58,850 bases of DNA from Neisseriaceae bacterium TC5R-5 (GCA_020830965.2 JACCFC020000019.1:1-58850); one strand, 5' to 3'. Shown: positions 36,645-45,855, counted from the stretch's first letter. The notes: generated by a model from the letters alone, not told the origin. Numbers and translations are program-made.

Positions 36645-37163
36645 CTAGGCAACAATCAGTGTATTTAGGCGGAAATTAGCAATGCGGTAGATCTGTTGCA
36701 GGCAAACCCGTTTTTCTTCATCAGGAGACAAGCTCAGACGACGTTGAAACTCGGCGATGATACCGACGCGGTCATAACCTTTAACGGCCAGGATGAAAGG
36801 AAAGCCGAAGCGGGCGTTGTAGTCACTATTCAGCTTTTGCAACAGCGCCAGTTCTGCTGCCGAACACTGATCAAGCCCAGCCCCGCTTTGTTCGGAGGTG
36901 GATTCATTAGTCAGCTCACCACGCAGGGCAGCCTTGCCGGCAAGCTCGGGATGAGCCCGGATCAATTGCAGTTGGGTGGCTTCATCAGCCAGTTCCACTT
37001 GCTGCACCATACAGGCATGTAGCTCAGCCACCCGGGCAAACGGGCGCAAATGCACGACTTGCTCGGCCACCCAAGCGGAGTGTTCAAAAATACCGGATAA
37101 CAGTTGCACGAATTCGGCCGCTGGTAGTGCATTGATCATGGCAAGAGTGTGAGCCTGCTTCAT
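36645..37163 (-). CDS. uraD: 2-oxo-4-hydroxy-4-carboxy-5-ureidoimidazoline decarboxylase
   Basis: 172-residue OHCU decarboxylase, which gives (S)-allantoin. The catalytic His71 is in RAHPELAGKAA, Glu91 in TSEQSGAGL, and the LNSDYNARFGFPFILAVKG block is intact. ATG 37163 lies 3 bp after the puuE stop, with GGAG inside the end of puuE, so the two are coupled. Confidence 0.95.
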   Translation of the reverse strand: MKQAHTLAMINALPAAEFVQLLSGIFEHSAWVAEQVVHLRPFARVAELHACMVQQVELADEATQLQLIRAHPELAGKAALRGELTNESTSEQSGAGLDQCSAAELALLQKLNSDYNARFGFPFILAVKGYDRVGIIAEFQRRLSLSPDEEKRVCLQQIYRIANFRLNTLIVA

Positions 37164-37166
37164 TGA

Positions 37167-38099
37167 TTATTTCTCCGCTGCACGATAGGGGTGCTGTTCA
37201 TGCCAGTGGCGAGCGATGTCGACACGGCGACAAATCCAGACTTGCTGGTGCTGCTGAATGTAGTCGAGGAAGCGTTGCAGACCGGCAAAGCGCCCAGGCC
37301 GACCCAGCAGGCGGCAATGCATCCCAACTGACAGCATGCGCGGTTTATCGGCACCCTCGGCATAGAGCACATCAAACGCATCTTTCAGATAACTGAAGAA
37401 ATGATCGCCGGTATTGAAGCCTTGAGGCGTGGCAAAGCGCATATCATTAGTGTCCAGTGTATAGGGCACGATCAATTGCGGGCGCGTTGTACCATCACTA
37501 CGCGTGACAGCAGTCCAGAAGGGCAAGTCATCGCCGTAGTAATCGGAGTCGTACAGAAAGCCGCCATCATCAGCGACCAGGCGCAGCGTATTGGGGCTAT
37601 CACGGCCGGTATACCAGCCCGCCGGATGTCGTCCGGTGATCTTGGTGATGATTTCCACGCAACGCTGCATGTGTTCACGCTCAATCTCTTCTGAAGTGTT
37701 CTGATAGTGAATCCAGCGATAACCATGACCGGCAATTTCATGGCCGAGCTCAACCAGAGCACTGGCCAGTTCCGGATGGCGTTCCAGCGCCATGCCGATA
37801 CCGAACACCGTTAGCGGTAGCTGGCGCCGCTCAAACTCACGCAAAATCCGCCACACACCAGCACGTGAGCCGTATTCGTAGATCGACTCCATCGACAGAT
37901 GGCGATCGGGATACGCTGCCGCGCCAATGATTTCCGACAGGAACTGTTCTGAGCCGGCGTCGCCATGTAATACACAGTTTTCGCCACCTTCTTCGTAATT
38001 CAACACAAACTGTACAGCGATACGGGCCTGTTCCGGCCAGTTGGCATCGGGTAGATCGCGGCCATAACCAATCAAATCACGCGGGTAATGCTGTTGCAT
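37167..38099 (-). CDS. puuE: allantoinase, polysaccharide-deacetylase type (PuuE)
   Basis: 310-residue cofactor-free allantoinase (allantoin to allantoate), of the polysaccharide-deacetylase fold, unrelated to metal-dependent AllB. Typical start YPRDLIGYGRDLPDANWP, then VQFVLNYEEGGENCVLHGD, SRAGVWRILREFERR, the EIAGHGYRWIHY block and MLSVGMHCRLLGRPGR. ATG 38099 has AAAGGA 5 bp upstream; ATG 38105 is possible. It starts 16 bp after gntR and is followed at once by uraD. Confidence 0.94.
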   Translation of the reverse strand: MQQHYPRDLIGYGRDLPDANWPEQARIAVQFVLNYEEGGENCVLHGDAGSEQFLSEIIGAAAYPDRHLSMESIYEYGSRAGVWRILREFERRQLPLTVFGIGMALERHPELASALVELGHEIAGHGYRWIHYQNTSEEIEREHMQRCVEIITKITGRHPAGWYTGRDSPNTLRLVADDGGFLYDSDYYGDDLPFWTAVTRSDGTTRPQLIVPYTLDTNDMRFATPQGFNTGDHFFSYLKDAFDVLYAEGADKPRMLSVGMHCRLLGRPGRFAGLQRFLDYIQQHQQVWICRRVDIARHWHEQHPYRAAEK

Positions 38100-38115
38100 G
38101 AACATCCTTTTGCTA

Positions 38116-38886
38116 TCAACGCTTAAGATTAAAAACAGTCCAGGGGTCAAGTGGGGCCGGTACTTGATTGATGCGCATGCGCCGTTCGCAATCTTCCAGA
38201 TGGTGGTTCATCGCGGCCAGCGCAGCGGCACGATCTCCGATAGCCAAGCTGGCCAGAATCACATCATGTTCGTCAAAAGAGCAGGCATTACGCCCTGGAG
38301 CATCATACAAGGCGATGATGAGGGCGGTACGTGAACACAGGCCATGCATCAGTTCGGTAAGCACATCGTTGTCAGCCAGGCGTGCCAACTGCACGTGGAA
38401 GGCGTTAGACAACCGTATCCAGCTCACCCGGTCACCACAAATAAAGGCCGCACGCTCATCAGCTACCATCGTCTGCAGTGTTTGTAGACGTTTAGGTAAG
38501 TCCGGCAGCGTGAGCAGTTTGTCCAGAATCGCCGCTTCCACCATGCGTCTGGCCTCAAACACCTGCTGAGTTTCTTGCAGATCCGGTTTGGCAACAAAAG
38601 CACCACGATTCGGCACAATGTCCACAATCTTGTCGTGTGCCAGCTCGGCCAAGGCGCTACGCGCACTGCTGCGGGAACATTTAAATGCCTCACACAACAC
38701 GGCTTCTGTTAATTTCACCCCTGGCAACAGGCGCTGATCCATCACCGCATCGACAATTTCCCAATACAGGCGCTCGGTATCGCTGGTGGGCTTGCTGGTG
38801 ATCAGCAAGCTGGAAGCACGGGGCGCTTTCTTTCTTGGTGAGCTGCCGTGAGCGGCGGTAGATACACTGCCTTCACTTATTTGCAT
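38116..38886 (-). CDS. GntR-family regulator (FadR subfamily), presumed purine-catabolism regulator
   Basis: 256 residues from ATG 38886 (TTG 38898 is an alternative; neither has a clear Shine-Dalgarno sequence). The winged HTH (about residues 40-105: IVDAVMDQRLLPGVKLTEAV, CEAFKCSRSSARSALAEL, VPNRGAFVAKP) is followed by an all-helical FCD domain (FEARRMVEAAILDKL; the metal/ligand His residues in FHVQLARL and EHDVILASL, MNHHLEDCE). First gene of the long minus-strand operon and divergent from uraH, with TTGTTGACAA-type sites between. The ligand is probably a ureide or urate, by inference. Confidence 0.9.
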   Translation of the reverse strand: MQISEGSVSTAAHGSSPRKKAPRASSLLITSKPTSDTERLYWEIVDAVMDQRLLPGVKLTEAVLCEAFKCSRSSARSALAELAHDKIVDIVPNRGAFVAKPDLQETQQVFEARRMVEAAILDKLLTLPDLPKRLQTLQTMVADERAAFICGDRVSWIRLSNAFHVQLARLADNDVLTELMHGLCSRTALIIALYDAPGRNACSFDEHDVILASLAIGDRAAALAAMNHHLEDCERRMRINQVPAPLDPWTVFNLKR

Positions 38887-38915
38887 GGGTTTATTCAATC
38901 GTTTTGTTTAAAATT

Positions 38916-38971
38916 TTGTTGACAATTATTGGCATTGACTAACAATATCGTCAACATAAATTGTCGACAAT
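38916..38971. promoter_or_regulatory. divergent gntR/uraH promoters with multiple GntR-like operators
   Basis: Three related sites lie in 56 bp: TTGTTGACAAT (38916-38926), ATGTTGACGAT on the minus strand (38957-38947) and the perfect palindrome ATTGTCGACAAT (38960-38971). A looser ATTG-N5-CAAT is at 38934-38946. They fit the TnGT..ACnA pattern of FadR-type regulators. Minus-strand promoter: TTGACG (38954-38949), 18 bp, AATAAT (38930-38925). Plus-strand promoter: TTGACT (38935-38940), 16 bp, TAAATT (38957-38962). The operators overlap both. Confidence 0.75.
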
Positions 38972-39026
38972 CCAAAAGCACAGCCCAAAGATGCTTAGAC
39001 AAATTCAACAGCAAAGGAGAAACATC

Positions 39027-39380
39027 ATGGGCAAACTCAGCACCCATGTGCTTGACACCATGCACGGTAAACCGGCAGCGGCTGTGCGCTGTCAGTTGTA
39101 CCGCTTGGAAGGGCAGCAGCGTGAGCTGCTTGCCGATGTAATAACCAATCACGATGGCCGCTGTGAACGGCCACTGCTAGAAGGCGATCAACTGGTGGTG
39201 GGCGTTTATGAACTGGTCTTCCATGCTGGCGACTACTTTGCCAGCATGGGCGTGGCTCTACCTGAGCCACGTTTCGTTGATCAGGTGGTGCTGCGCTTTG
39301 GCATAGCCAAGGCAGGCGAGAACTACCATGTGCCGCTGGTAGTGACACCGTGGACTTATTCCACATACCGCGGCAGTTAA
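39027..39380 (+). CDS. uraH: 5-hydroxyisourate hydrolase (transthyretin-like)
   Basis: 117-residue HIU hydrolase, turning 5-hydroxyisourate into OHCU. Active-site motifs: LSTHVLDT (His7), the RPLL segment and the C-terminal signature YRGS. Cytosolic form without signal peptide. ATG 39027 with AAAGGAG 9 bp upstream is chosen; the longer frame from 38961 would start inside the operator. First gene of the divergent uraH-puuD unit. Confidence 0.96.
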   Translation: MGKLSTHVLDTMHGKPAAAVRCQLYRLEGQQRELLADVITNHDGRCERPLLEGDQLVVGVYELVFHAGDYFASMGVALPEPRFVDQVVLRFGIAKAGENYHVPLVVTPWTYSTYRGS

Positions 39381-39381
39381 T

Positions 39382-39461
39382 CTCCCGTCGTTGTGCCCTC
39401 ACTCAAACCCCGGCCGCTACCGTAAGCGGCCGGAAGAGTGATGGCGCCAGCACGTCGGGAG
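39382..39461 (+). other. structured intercistronic RNA element between uraH and puuD
   Basis: 80 bp with three nested stems. The outer stem is CTCCCGTCGT / ACGTCGGGAG (39382-39391 / 39452-39461, one mismatch). The middle stem is CACTC / GAGTG (39400-39404 / 39436-39440). The inner stem is a perfect 9-bp CCGGCCGCT / AGCGGCCGG (39410-39418 / 39425-39433). No U-tract follows, so it is not an ordinary terminator. It begins 2 bp after the uraH stop and ends 34 bp before puuD. Confidence 0.6.
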
Positions 39462-39495
39462 GTGGTTCTCGTCAACACTACACTGGATCTGTACT

Positions 39496-40749
39496 ATGGA
39501 AAGTTATCTATTAGAGGTAGGTAATCTGCTGCTGCGCTGGTTACACGTCATTGCCGCTATTGCCTGGATAGGCGAGTCGATTTATTTTGTGATGCTGGAC
39601 AATAGCTTAAGTCCACCACAAAACGCTGCCGATAAACAGCGTGGCCTGCATGGTGAAATGTTTTCTGTTCATGGCGGCGGTTTTTATCATAATCAGAAAT
39701 ACCTCACCCAGCCCCCCTTCCCGCTGAATGATAAATTGCACTGGTCTTATTGGAAGGCCTACACCACGTGGTTGTCCGGCTTTTTTCTATTTGTTCTGCT
39801 TTATTTGTTCAACTCTTCTATCTATCTGGTCAACCCGGCGAGTCCGTGGGCCTGGGCTGCGGCTCTCTCCAGCACCGAGGCCGGCATTGTCGCCATCGCT
39901 TTTCTGCTGCTAGGCTGGCTAGTTTACGATCAGCTATGCCGCCGTATCAGCCCGGAAATGACTCGCGACGGTATCTTAAGCTGGGCGGTTTTACTGATGA
40001 TGGCTGCTGTAGCCTTTGCCAGTAACCATATTTTTCAGGGGCGCGCGGCGTTTCTGATTACCGGGGCGGTCATGGCCACCTGCATGTCGGCGAATGTGCT
40101 GTTCTGGATTATTCCCGGTCAGCGCCGTATGGTGAAAGCCATCCGCGCCGGGGAAAAACCGGAGCCACTGGATGGGCTGCGTGGCAAACAGCGCTCGGTA
40201 CATAATACCTACTTCACTTTGCCGGTCGTCTTTCTGATGATCAGCAACCACTACGCCTTCACTTATGGCAATCAGTATGCTTGGCTCATCATGCTGCTGT
40301 TCATCGTAGCCGGTGCGCTGATTCGGCAATACTTTGTGCTGCGTCACTCCGGTCGCCATCAGCCGCTGCTCCCGGCGCTGGGCGTGGCCATGTTGATTGT
40401 CATCGCGATTCTGGCCGCCCCTACCCGCCAAGCACCAAGTCCAGCCGCTACCGCCAACAGCACAGCGGGGGTTAGCACCCCTGAGCCGGGTCAGGATCAA
40501 CAGTTGATACGCGTGCAAAATATCATTGCCCACCGCTGTATCGTCTGTCACTCCGCCACACCGAGCCAACCGGGTTTTGTGGCGGCACCGGCCGGGCTAA
40601 AGTTTGATCATGAGCAGGAGATTTTGCTCAACGTCAAGCGTATCAAGCAGGCGGTGGTATCCAAAACCATGCCCTTGGCCAATCTCACTCAGATGAGTGA
40701 TGAAGAACGCCAGGTGATAGCAGAATGGACGCCCAAGGTGGACAACTAA
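39496..40749 (+). CDS. puuD: membrane-bound urate oxidase/hydroxylase with cytochrome c domain
   Basis: 417 residues. An N-terminal membrane domain of about eight TM segments (LLRWLHVIAAIAWIGESIYF with conserved His/Trp; HGGGFYHNQKY; ASNHIFQG; MATCMSANVLFWIIPGQRRM) matches the PuuD/DUF989 family. After a Pro/Ala-rich linker comes a periplasmic cytochrome c domain with heme motif CIVCH (348-352) and Met ligand candidates at KTMPLANLTQMSDEER. It oxidises urate to 5-hydroxyisourate and passes electrons to the respiratory chain, unlike soluble peroxide-forming uricase. Second gene after uraH. A GC-rich structured leader lies upstream. Confidence 0.94.
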   Translation: MESYLLEVGNLLLRWLHVIAAIAWIGESIYFVMLDNSLSPPQNAADKQRGLHGEMFSVHGGGFYHNQKYLTQPPFPLNDKLHWSYWKAYTTWLSGFFLFVLLYLFNSSIYLVNPASPWAWAAALSSTEAGIVAIAFLLLGWLVYDQLCRRISPEMTRDGILSWAVLLMMAAVAFASNHIFQGRAAFLITGAVMATCMSANVLFWIIPGQRRMVKAIRAGEKPEPLDGLRGKQRSVHNTYFTLPVVFLMISNHYAFTYGNQYAWLIMLLFIVAGALIRQYFVLRHSGRHQPLLPALGVAMLIVIAILAAPTRQAPSPAATANSTAGVSTPEPGQDQQLIRVQNIIAHRCIVCHSATPSQPGFVAAPAGLKFDHEQEILLNVKRIKQAVVSKTMPLANLTQMSDEERQVIAEWTPKVDN

Positions 40750-40850
40750 GTCAGTGAGGGAGACTCAGGTGGCGACGTAAGTTAATTGCTTATCGTAGCA
40801 AAGTCGCCCCCAAGCTCAGCTTGTAGACGCTCTTTTAATGCTACTCCTAT

Positions 40851-41078
40851 TTACCAAAAAACTAATTCAACCTCATGTGAAGCTAATCCCGATTCCGTAG
40901 GGTTATCTGCGCAATAAGTAGCTTCATAATTTTCTTCCCACTGATTAATATCTTGTTTTAGTCGATCACTAATAGGCAAAGTATTTGCATCAATATTATC
41001 AACAAAGCCTTCACTATCAGACTCCCAGAGTGAATAGCTAAAATAATCAGGCTTGAGCTTTATAGTTCTCAAAATCAT
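40851..41078 (-). CDS. small hypothetical protein
   Basis: 75 residues, acidic, rich in Asp, Glu and aromatic residues (WESDSEGFVDNID; INQWEENYEATY), no TM segment or known motif. AAGG lies 3-4 bp before ATG 41078. It is AT-rich relative to neighbours and follows a decayed gene on the same strand. Small acidic proteins like this are common as immunity partners of contact-dependent or polymorphic toxins, but no toxin is nearby, so this is a guess. I do not recognise the family. Confidence 0.55.
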   Translation of the reverse strand: MILRTIKLKPDYFSYSLWESDSEGFVDNIDANTLPISDRLKQDINQWEENYEATYCADNPTESGLASHEVELVFW

Positions 41079-41116
41079 TACCTTGCTGGATTAGCGCCTA
41101 CAATAGAAGCCGCGTC

Positions 41117-41415
41117 CTATTCCTTAGTTGACTCTTCATATAAGGCCCTAAGAGCATTAGAAAGCTGCTCCAAGTCTAGGTAAGAAAACTACTCACCATC
41201 CATGTTTTTTTTTCAACGATGCCCAATCATCTCTTAATGAGCCGACCATGTAACTAGGGTCTGTTTCAAATTCTGTCCATTCATCGGTGGCGATGAACCC
41301 ATACAAGTCCGTTTCTATTTCGATATTTGTTTTTCTTCTTGCTCAAAAAAGACAAAGGTTCTAAAAAAAAAACTTCTTTTATTTCATTTGGTTGAATTTT
41401 CACAATCACAACCAT
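41117..41415 (-). pseudogene. frameshifted pseudogene, immunity-like hypothetical protein
   Basis: Minus-strand coding similarity is spread over three frames. ATG 41415 begins MVVIVKIQPNEIKEVFF. After a frameshift between about 41330 and 41370 the reading continues IEIETDLYGFIATDEWTEFE and TDPSYMVGSLRDDWASLKK. Then an A9 tract (41205-41213) and an in-frame TAG (41191-41189) interrupt it before YLDLEQLSNALRALYEESTK, which ends at TAG 41119-41117. The VGSLxDDWxSLKK + DLxxLxxxLRxLxE pattern recalls proteins found in toxin-immunity clusters; that link is from memory and uncertain. The decay itself is plain from the sequence. Confidence 0.72.
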
Positions 41416-41744
41416 AGGCAATGCTTATTTTGTATTTTTATAACAAAATAAACATAAAAATATTTATCAAAAAACCCACTCAAATAATCAATGGCTTGTC
41501 TTATGCTTTTTTGTAGACGGTTAATCCGTACAAAAAATATTTAAAAGACTTAAAACGACGATCTTACTGATCAATCAAGCACCACACCCCACTTATGCTG
41601 ATGAATTAATGCAAACTTTTCTGCAAATAGTGCCATGCAAAGTCTGATGAATCGGCACTCAATCCTTGACAGCTAAATGTCTTGCCGTATGCTAGCGTTC
41701 GCTTAGCTTTTTTCATCAGGCATTCAATCCACGGTTAACCAGTC
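41416..41744. other. AT-rich intergenic stretch, no gene seen
   Basis: About 330 bp of AT-rich DNA between the decayed gene and the BASS transporter. No ORF with family features, no repeat copy and no clear hairpin. It must hold the promoter of the downstream transporter. Confidence 0.5.
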
Positions 41745-42719
41745 ATGCCCAAACTATTCGACTCTTTCACTTTATCCATTATTGCGACTGTACTCATTGC
41801 TACCATACTTCCTTGCTCTGGCACGATGGCGGACATATTTAATGTGGTTACCAATCTTGCCATTGCCTTGCTGTTCTTCTTGCATGGCGCCAAGCTGTCG
41901 CGCGAGGCGGTAGTGGCTGGCATTACCCACTGGCGCCTGCATCTCACCGTACTCAGTTGCACCTTTGTGCTGTTCCCACTGCTTGGCCTGGCCTTACATC
42001 CCCTCTTCGAACAGCTGATTACACCCGAGCTAGCCATGGGCGTGTTATATCTGTGCATGCTGCCTTCCACCGTACAGGCTTCCATTGCTTTCACCTCGGT
42101 AGCACAAGGCAATATACCGGCGGCTATCTGTAGTGCCACGCTGTCTAATATTTTGGGGATGTTCATTACGCCCTTACTGGTAAGCCTGCTGATTACTCAG
42201 CACGGCAATAGCACGCAAGGTCTGGAGTCGCTGCTTAAGATTGTGTCGCAACTATTACTACCTTTTATTGCCGGACAAATCACTCGGCGCTGGATAGGCA
42301 CTTGGGTGGATAAGCACAAGAGCTTGCTGCGCTATGTGGATCAGAGTTCTATTCTGCTGGTGGTCTACACTGCCTTCAGTGCGGCGGTGATTTCTGGCCT
42401 CTGGCAACAGACCCCGCCACAAGCCCTCGTCACGCTGCTGTTGATTGATGGCGTCCTGCTGGCTATTTTGCTGGGCATCACCATAGTCGGCAGCCGTAAG
42501 CTTGGGTTTTCACGTGAAGACCAGATTGCGATTATTTTCTGCGGTTCTAAAAAAAGCTTGGCCAGCGGGGTACCGATGGCCAAGGTATTATTCGGCAGTG
42601 CCATGCTGGGTAGCATCGTGCTACCCCTGATGTTGTTTCATCAAATTCAGTTAATGACTTGTGCCGTTCTGGCACAACGCTATCGACGCCAACAGCAATT
42701 GGCACATGCCGAGCACTGA
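41745..42719 (+). CDS. bile acid:sodium symporter family transporter (YfeH-like)
   Basis: 324 residues with about ten TM segments matching the SBF-like/YfeH branch. FFLHGAKLSREAVVAGITHWRLH, the LYLCMLPSTVQASIAFTSVAQGN motif (helix-break region) and FCGSKKSLASGVPMAKVLF are typical. It probably carries an organic anion with sodium; the true substrate is unknown. No Shine-Dalgarno sequence precedes ATG 41745. Convergent with uvrB, whose end is 18 bp away. Confidence 0.88.
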   Translation: MPKLFDSFTLSIIATVLIATILPCSGTMADIFNVVTNLAIALLFFLHGAKLSREAVVAGITHWRLHLTVLSCTFVLFPLLGLALHPLFEQLITPELAMGVLYLCMLPSTVQASIAFTSVAQGNIPAAICSATLSNILGMFITPLLVSLLITQHGNSTQGLESLLKIVSQLLLPFIAGQITRRWIGTWVDKHKSLLRYVDQSSILLVVYTAFSAAVISGLWQQTPPQALVTLLLIDGVLLAILLGITIVGSRKLGFSREDQIAIIFCGSKKSLASGVPMAKVLFGSAMLGSIVLPLMLFHQIQLMTCAVLAQRYRRQQQLAHAEH

Positions 42720-42737
42720 TACGCTTTCAATTCACGA

Positions 42738-44750
42738 TTACAAACCGCTCACCCAGGCTTGCTCTTTCAGCTGTTTCAGTTGATCGCGCAGCTTGGCGGC
42801 TTGCTCAAACTCCAGATTACGCGCGGCGGCAAGCATTTCTTTTTCCAGGCGCTTGATTTCTTTCGCCAGTGATTTCTCATCAAGCATTGCTACGCGAGCA
42901 CTTTCCACCAGTTTTTTGCGCTCGTCCTCGACACTGTAAACGCCATCGATAATATCGCGAATCTTCTTTTCTATCCCTTTGGGGGTAATGCCGTGCTCCA
43001 GATTAAACGCAATTTGCTTATTGCGACGCCGCTCGGTTTCTTCCATCGCCCGCCGCATCGAATCGGTAATACGGTCGGCGTATAACAAGGCACGCCCGTG
43101 TAGATTCCGTGCGGCACGGCCAATAGTTTGAATCAGGGAGCGATCCGAGCGCAAAAAACCCTCTTTATCGGCATCCAGTATTGCCACCAGGCTAACTTCC
43201 GGAATATCCAGCCCTTCCCGCAACAAATTAATACCAATCAGCACATCAAACATACCCAGGCGTAAATCACGAATAATCTCCACCCGCTCTACCGTATCGA
43301 TATCACTATGTAGATAGCGTACTTTAATACCATGCTCGGTGTAGTAATCCGCCAACTGTTCAGCCATACGCTTGGTCAGGGTGGTGACTAGCACTCGTTC
43401 AGCACGCTCTATCCGTAAGCGGATTTCGGAGAGTAGATCATCAACTTGCGTAGCAACCGGCCGCACTTCGATTTCCGGGTCGACCAGACCGGTTGGCCGC
43501 ACCAGTTGTTCCACCACTTGCCCGGTATGCTCGTGTTCATAGCGCGAGGGAGTGGCTGAGACAAAAATGGCCTGTGGTATCAGTTGCTCAAACTCATGAA
43601 ACTTGAGTGGACGGTTATCTACGGCCGAGGGTAGGCGAAAACCATACTCCACCAGATTGTTCTTACGAGCCGCATCCCCCTTATACATCGCGCCTATCTG
43701 CGGGATGGTGACATGAGATTCGTCAATAAACATCAGGGCGGTTTTAGGCAGATAATCAATCAGCGTAGGCGGCGGATCACCCGGCCCACGCCCGGAGAAA
43801 TGCCGCGAGTAGTTTTCAATCCCTTTACAAAAACCCATTTCGTACAGCATTTCCAGATCAAAATGCGTGCGCTGTTCCAAGCGCTGTGCTTCCACTAGCT
43901 TACCGCCTTGCTGATAGTGCTCAATACGCTGCCGCAGCTCCACCTTGATTTTTTCACAGGCTTGCAACACCGTACCGCGCGGCGTCACATAATGGCTGGA
44001 CGGAAACACCGTGAAGCGCGCTACCCTTTGCTTAGTCACACCGGTCAGCGGGTCAAACAGAGTCAGCGTTTCCACCTCATCATCAAACAAGCTGATACGT
44101 ACCGCGGTATCGCTACTTTCCGCCGGATAAATATCGATCACATCACCGCGCACCCGGAAACAGCCACGGCCAAAATCGATATCATTGCGGTCATACTGCA
44201 TCACAGTCAGCCTGCTGATGATGTCGTGCTGCGCAATATTCTCCCCCTCTTTCAGATGCAAAATCATCTGGTGATAATCAGAAGGGTCGCCAATACCATA
44301 AATAGCCGACACGGTTGCCACGATAATACAATCTGGCCGCTCCAGAATGGACTTAGTGGCAGACAGACGCATCTGCTCAATATGTTCATTAATGCTGGAA
44401 TCTTTTTCGATGAATAAATCACGACTGGGCACATAGGCCTCTGGCTGGTAATAGTCGTAATAAGAAACAAAATACTCCACCGCATTTTCAGGAAAGAAAT
44501 CCCGCATCTCACTATACAGCTGTGCTGCCAGCGTTTTATTGTGCGCGAGGATAATCGCTGGCCTACCCGTTCTGGCAATCACATTAGCCATAGTGAACGT
44601 TTTCCCGGAACCAGTGACGCCCAGCAAAGTCTGAAAGGACAAACCATCCTCCAAACCCTCTACCAGCTTGGCTATTGCAACGGGCTGGTCACCGGCGGGA
44701 GCAAAAGGCTGTTTCAACTTAAATGGACTATTAGGAAATGTTTGCAACAT
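42738..44750 (-). CDS. uvrB: UvrABC system protein B
   Basis: 670-residue excision-repair helicase-like subunit that verifies DNA damage with UvrA and recruits UvrC. Walker A GVTGSGKT is at 44-51, the beta-hairpin region [12 protein letters not shown] at about 95-110, DESH box FIDESH, helicase motif [11 protein letters not shown], and a C-terminal UVR domain ([23 protein letters not shown]) that binds UvrC. ATG 44750 is the family start; the frame open to 44795 begins with TTG and is not needed. Length matches E. coli UvrB (673). Confidence 0.97.
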   Translation of the reverse strand: MLQTFPNSPFKLKQPFAPAGDQPVAIAKLVEGLEDGLSFQTLLGVTGSGKTFTMANVIARTGRPAIILAHNKTLAAQLYSEMRDFFPENAVEYFVSYYDYYQPEAYVPSRDLFIEKDSSINEHIEQMRLSATKSILERPDCIIVATVSAIYGIGDPSDYHQMILHLKEGENIAQHDIISRLTVMQYDRNDIDFGRGCFRVRGDVIDIYPAESSDTAVRISLFDDEVETLTLFDPLTGVTKQRVARFTVFPSSHYVTPRGTVLQACEKIKVELRQRIEHYQQGGKLVEAQRLEQRTHFDLEMLYEMGFCKGIENYSRHFSGRGPGDPPPTLIDYLPKTALMFIDESHVTIPQIGAMYKGDAARKNNLVEYGFRLPSAVDNRPLKFHEFEQLIPQAIFVSATPSRYEHEHTGQVVEQLVRPTGLVDPEIEVRPVATQVDDLLSEIRLRIERAERVLVTTLTKRMAEQLADYYTEHGIKVRYLHSDIDTVERVEIIRDLRLGMFDVLIGINLLREGLDIPEVSLVAILDADKEGFLRSDRSLIQTIGRAARNLHGRALLYADRITDSMRRAMEETERRRNKQIAFNLEHGITPKGIEKKIRDIIDGVYSVEDERKKLVESARVAMLDEKSLAKEIKRLEKEMLAAARNLEFEQAAKLRDQLKQLKEQAWVSGL

Positions 44751-44976
44751 GGGATTTATGCACGTATAGGGAGTATTGGATTTTACGCCGATCAAGCCAG
44801 CAAGCCCACTTAATCAATGGAAATATAAAAATCTTGAGGTTTTACCGTCAAAGCATCTAAACATTGTTTAAAATACAAATATATTCCTGAAAGTCATTGG
44901 CTAGGGTCTTCGCTATCACTAGTTCAATAATTTTATTACAAAAGCATATGTTGCAATATTTTCACCGGGGTGAAAC

Positions 44977-45846
44977 ATGATAAAAAAATTCGCCGGCGTA
45001 CTCGTCTCTATGGCCCTGACCATGCCTGTACTAGCCAATCAACCGCACAATGTGATGGTGGCCAGCCAAATGGCCAACCAGATTGCACCGAAGCTCAATT
45101 CGCACTCGGTACTTGTCCTTAATGGCCTGACGGGTGAGCCACTGTATGCAAAGAATATCCATCAACGCATGCCGATAGCCTCCATCACCAAGATGATGAC
45201 AGCGATGGTGCTACTCGACTCTGGCGTTTCGCTGGAACAAATGGTCACAGTGTCAGACGCTGAAATTGACCGACTGAAAAAAACCAGTTCACGCCTGGCT
45301 GTCGGCAGCACCCTCAGTCGTCAGGAAATGCTACTGCTAGCGCTGATGTCTTCAGAAAACCGTGCTGCCGCGACACTAGCCCGTACCACCTTTCCCGGCG
45401 GCACCGCCACCTTTGTTGAGCGCATGAATAATAAAGCACGCAGCCTGGGCATGACAGAAACCGAATTCCACGACGCTACCGGGCTGAATATGCACAACAC
45501 CTCAACAGCTGCCGACTTGGCTCTGATGGTGAAGGCGGCAAATAACTACCCCTTGATCCGGGCATTCACCACTACGGAAAAACATCAAATCCTCTCCACC
45601 CGTAATCGCATCCTGCAATACAAAAATAGCAATGCGCTGGTACGTGAAGGCGACTGGGATATTGCTCTGCAAAAAACGGGTTACATTCAGGAAGCGGGTC
45701 GCTGCTTAGTGATGCAGGCAACGGTAGGTTCACAACCGTTGATCTTTGTCCTGTTGGCCGCTGGCGGCAGTTCTGCCCGAGTCAACGATGCCAAGGCAAT
45801 CAGAACCTGGCTGGAAGCACGCCCAGATAACTGGCTGGCAGGTTAA
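44977..45846 (+). CDS. pbpG: D-alanyl-D-alanine endopeptidase (PBP7/PbpG-like)
   Basis: 289-residue periplasmic serine peptidase (S11 family). Signal peptide 1-20 (MIKKFAGVLVSMALTMPVLA). The active-site motifs are S69-I-T-K72, S126-E-N128 and K233-T-G235. Lack of the long C-terminal domain of DacA/DacC and the overall length fit PBP7, which cleaves peptidoglycan cross-links during remodelling. GGGGTGAA lies just before ATG 44977. Monocistronic; a hairpin follows. Confidence 0.92.
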   Translation: MIKKFAGVLVSMALTMPVLANQPHNVMVASQMANQIAPKLNSHSVLVLNGLTGEPLYAKNIHQRMPIASITKMMTAMVLLDSGVSLEQMVTVSDAEIDRLKKTSSRLAVGSTLSRQEMLLLALMSSENRAAATLARTTFPGGTATFVERMNNKARSLGMTETEFHDATGLNMHNTSTAADLALMVKAANNYPLIRAFTTTEKHQILSTRNRILQYKNSNALVREGDWDIALQKTGYIQEAGRCLVMQATVGSQPLIFVLLAAGGSSARVNDAKAIRTWLEARPDNWLAG

Positions 45847-45855
45847 AGAGGAAAA

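Noticed and set aside
39991-40569. 192-codon minus-strand ORF inside puuD
   Set aside because: Antisense shadow of a strongly conserved membrane protein; composition has no protein-family features.
43908-44417. 169-codon plus-strand ORF inside uvrB
   Set aside because: Antisense shadow of uvrB; no ribosome-binding site or recognisable domain.
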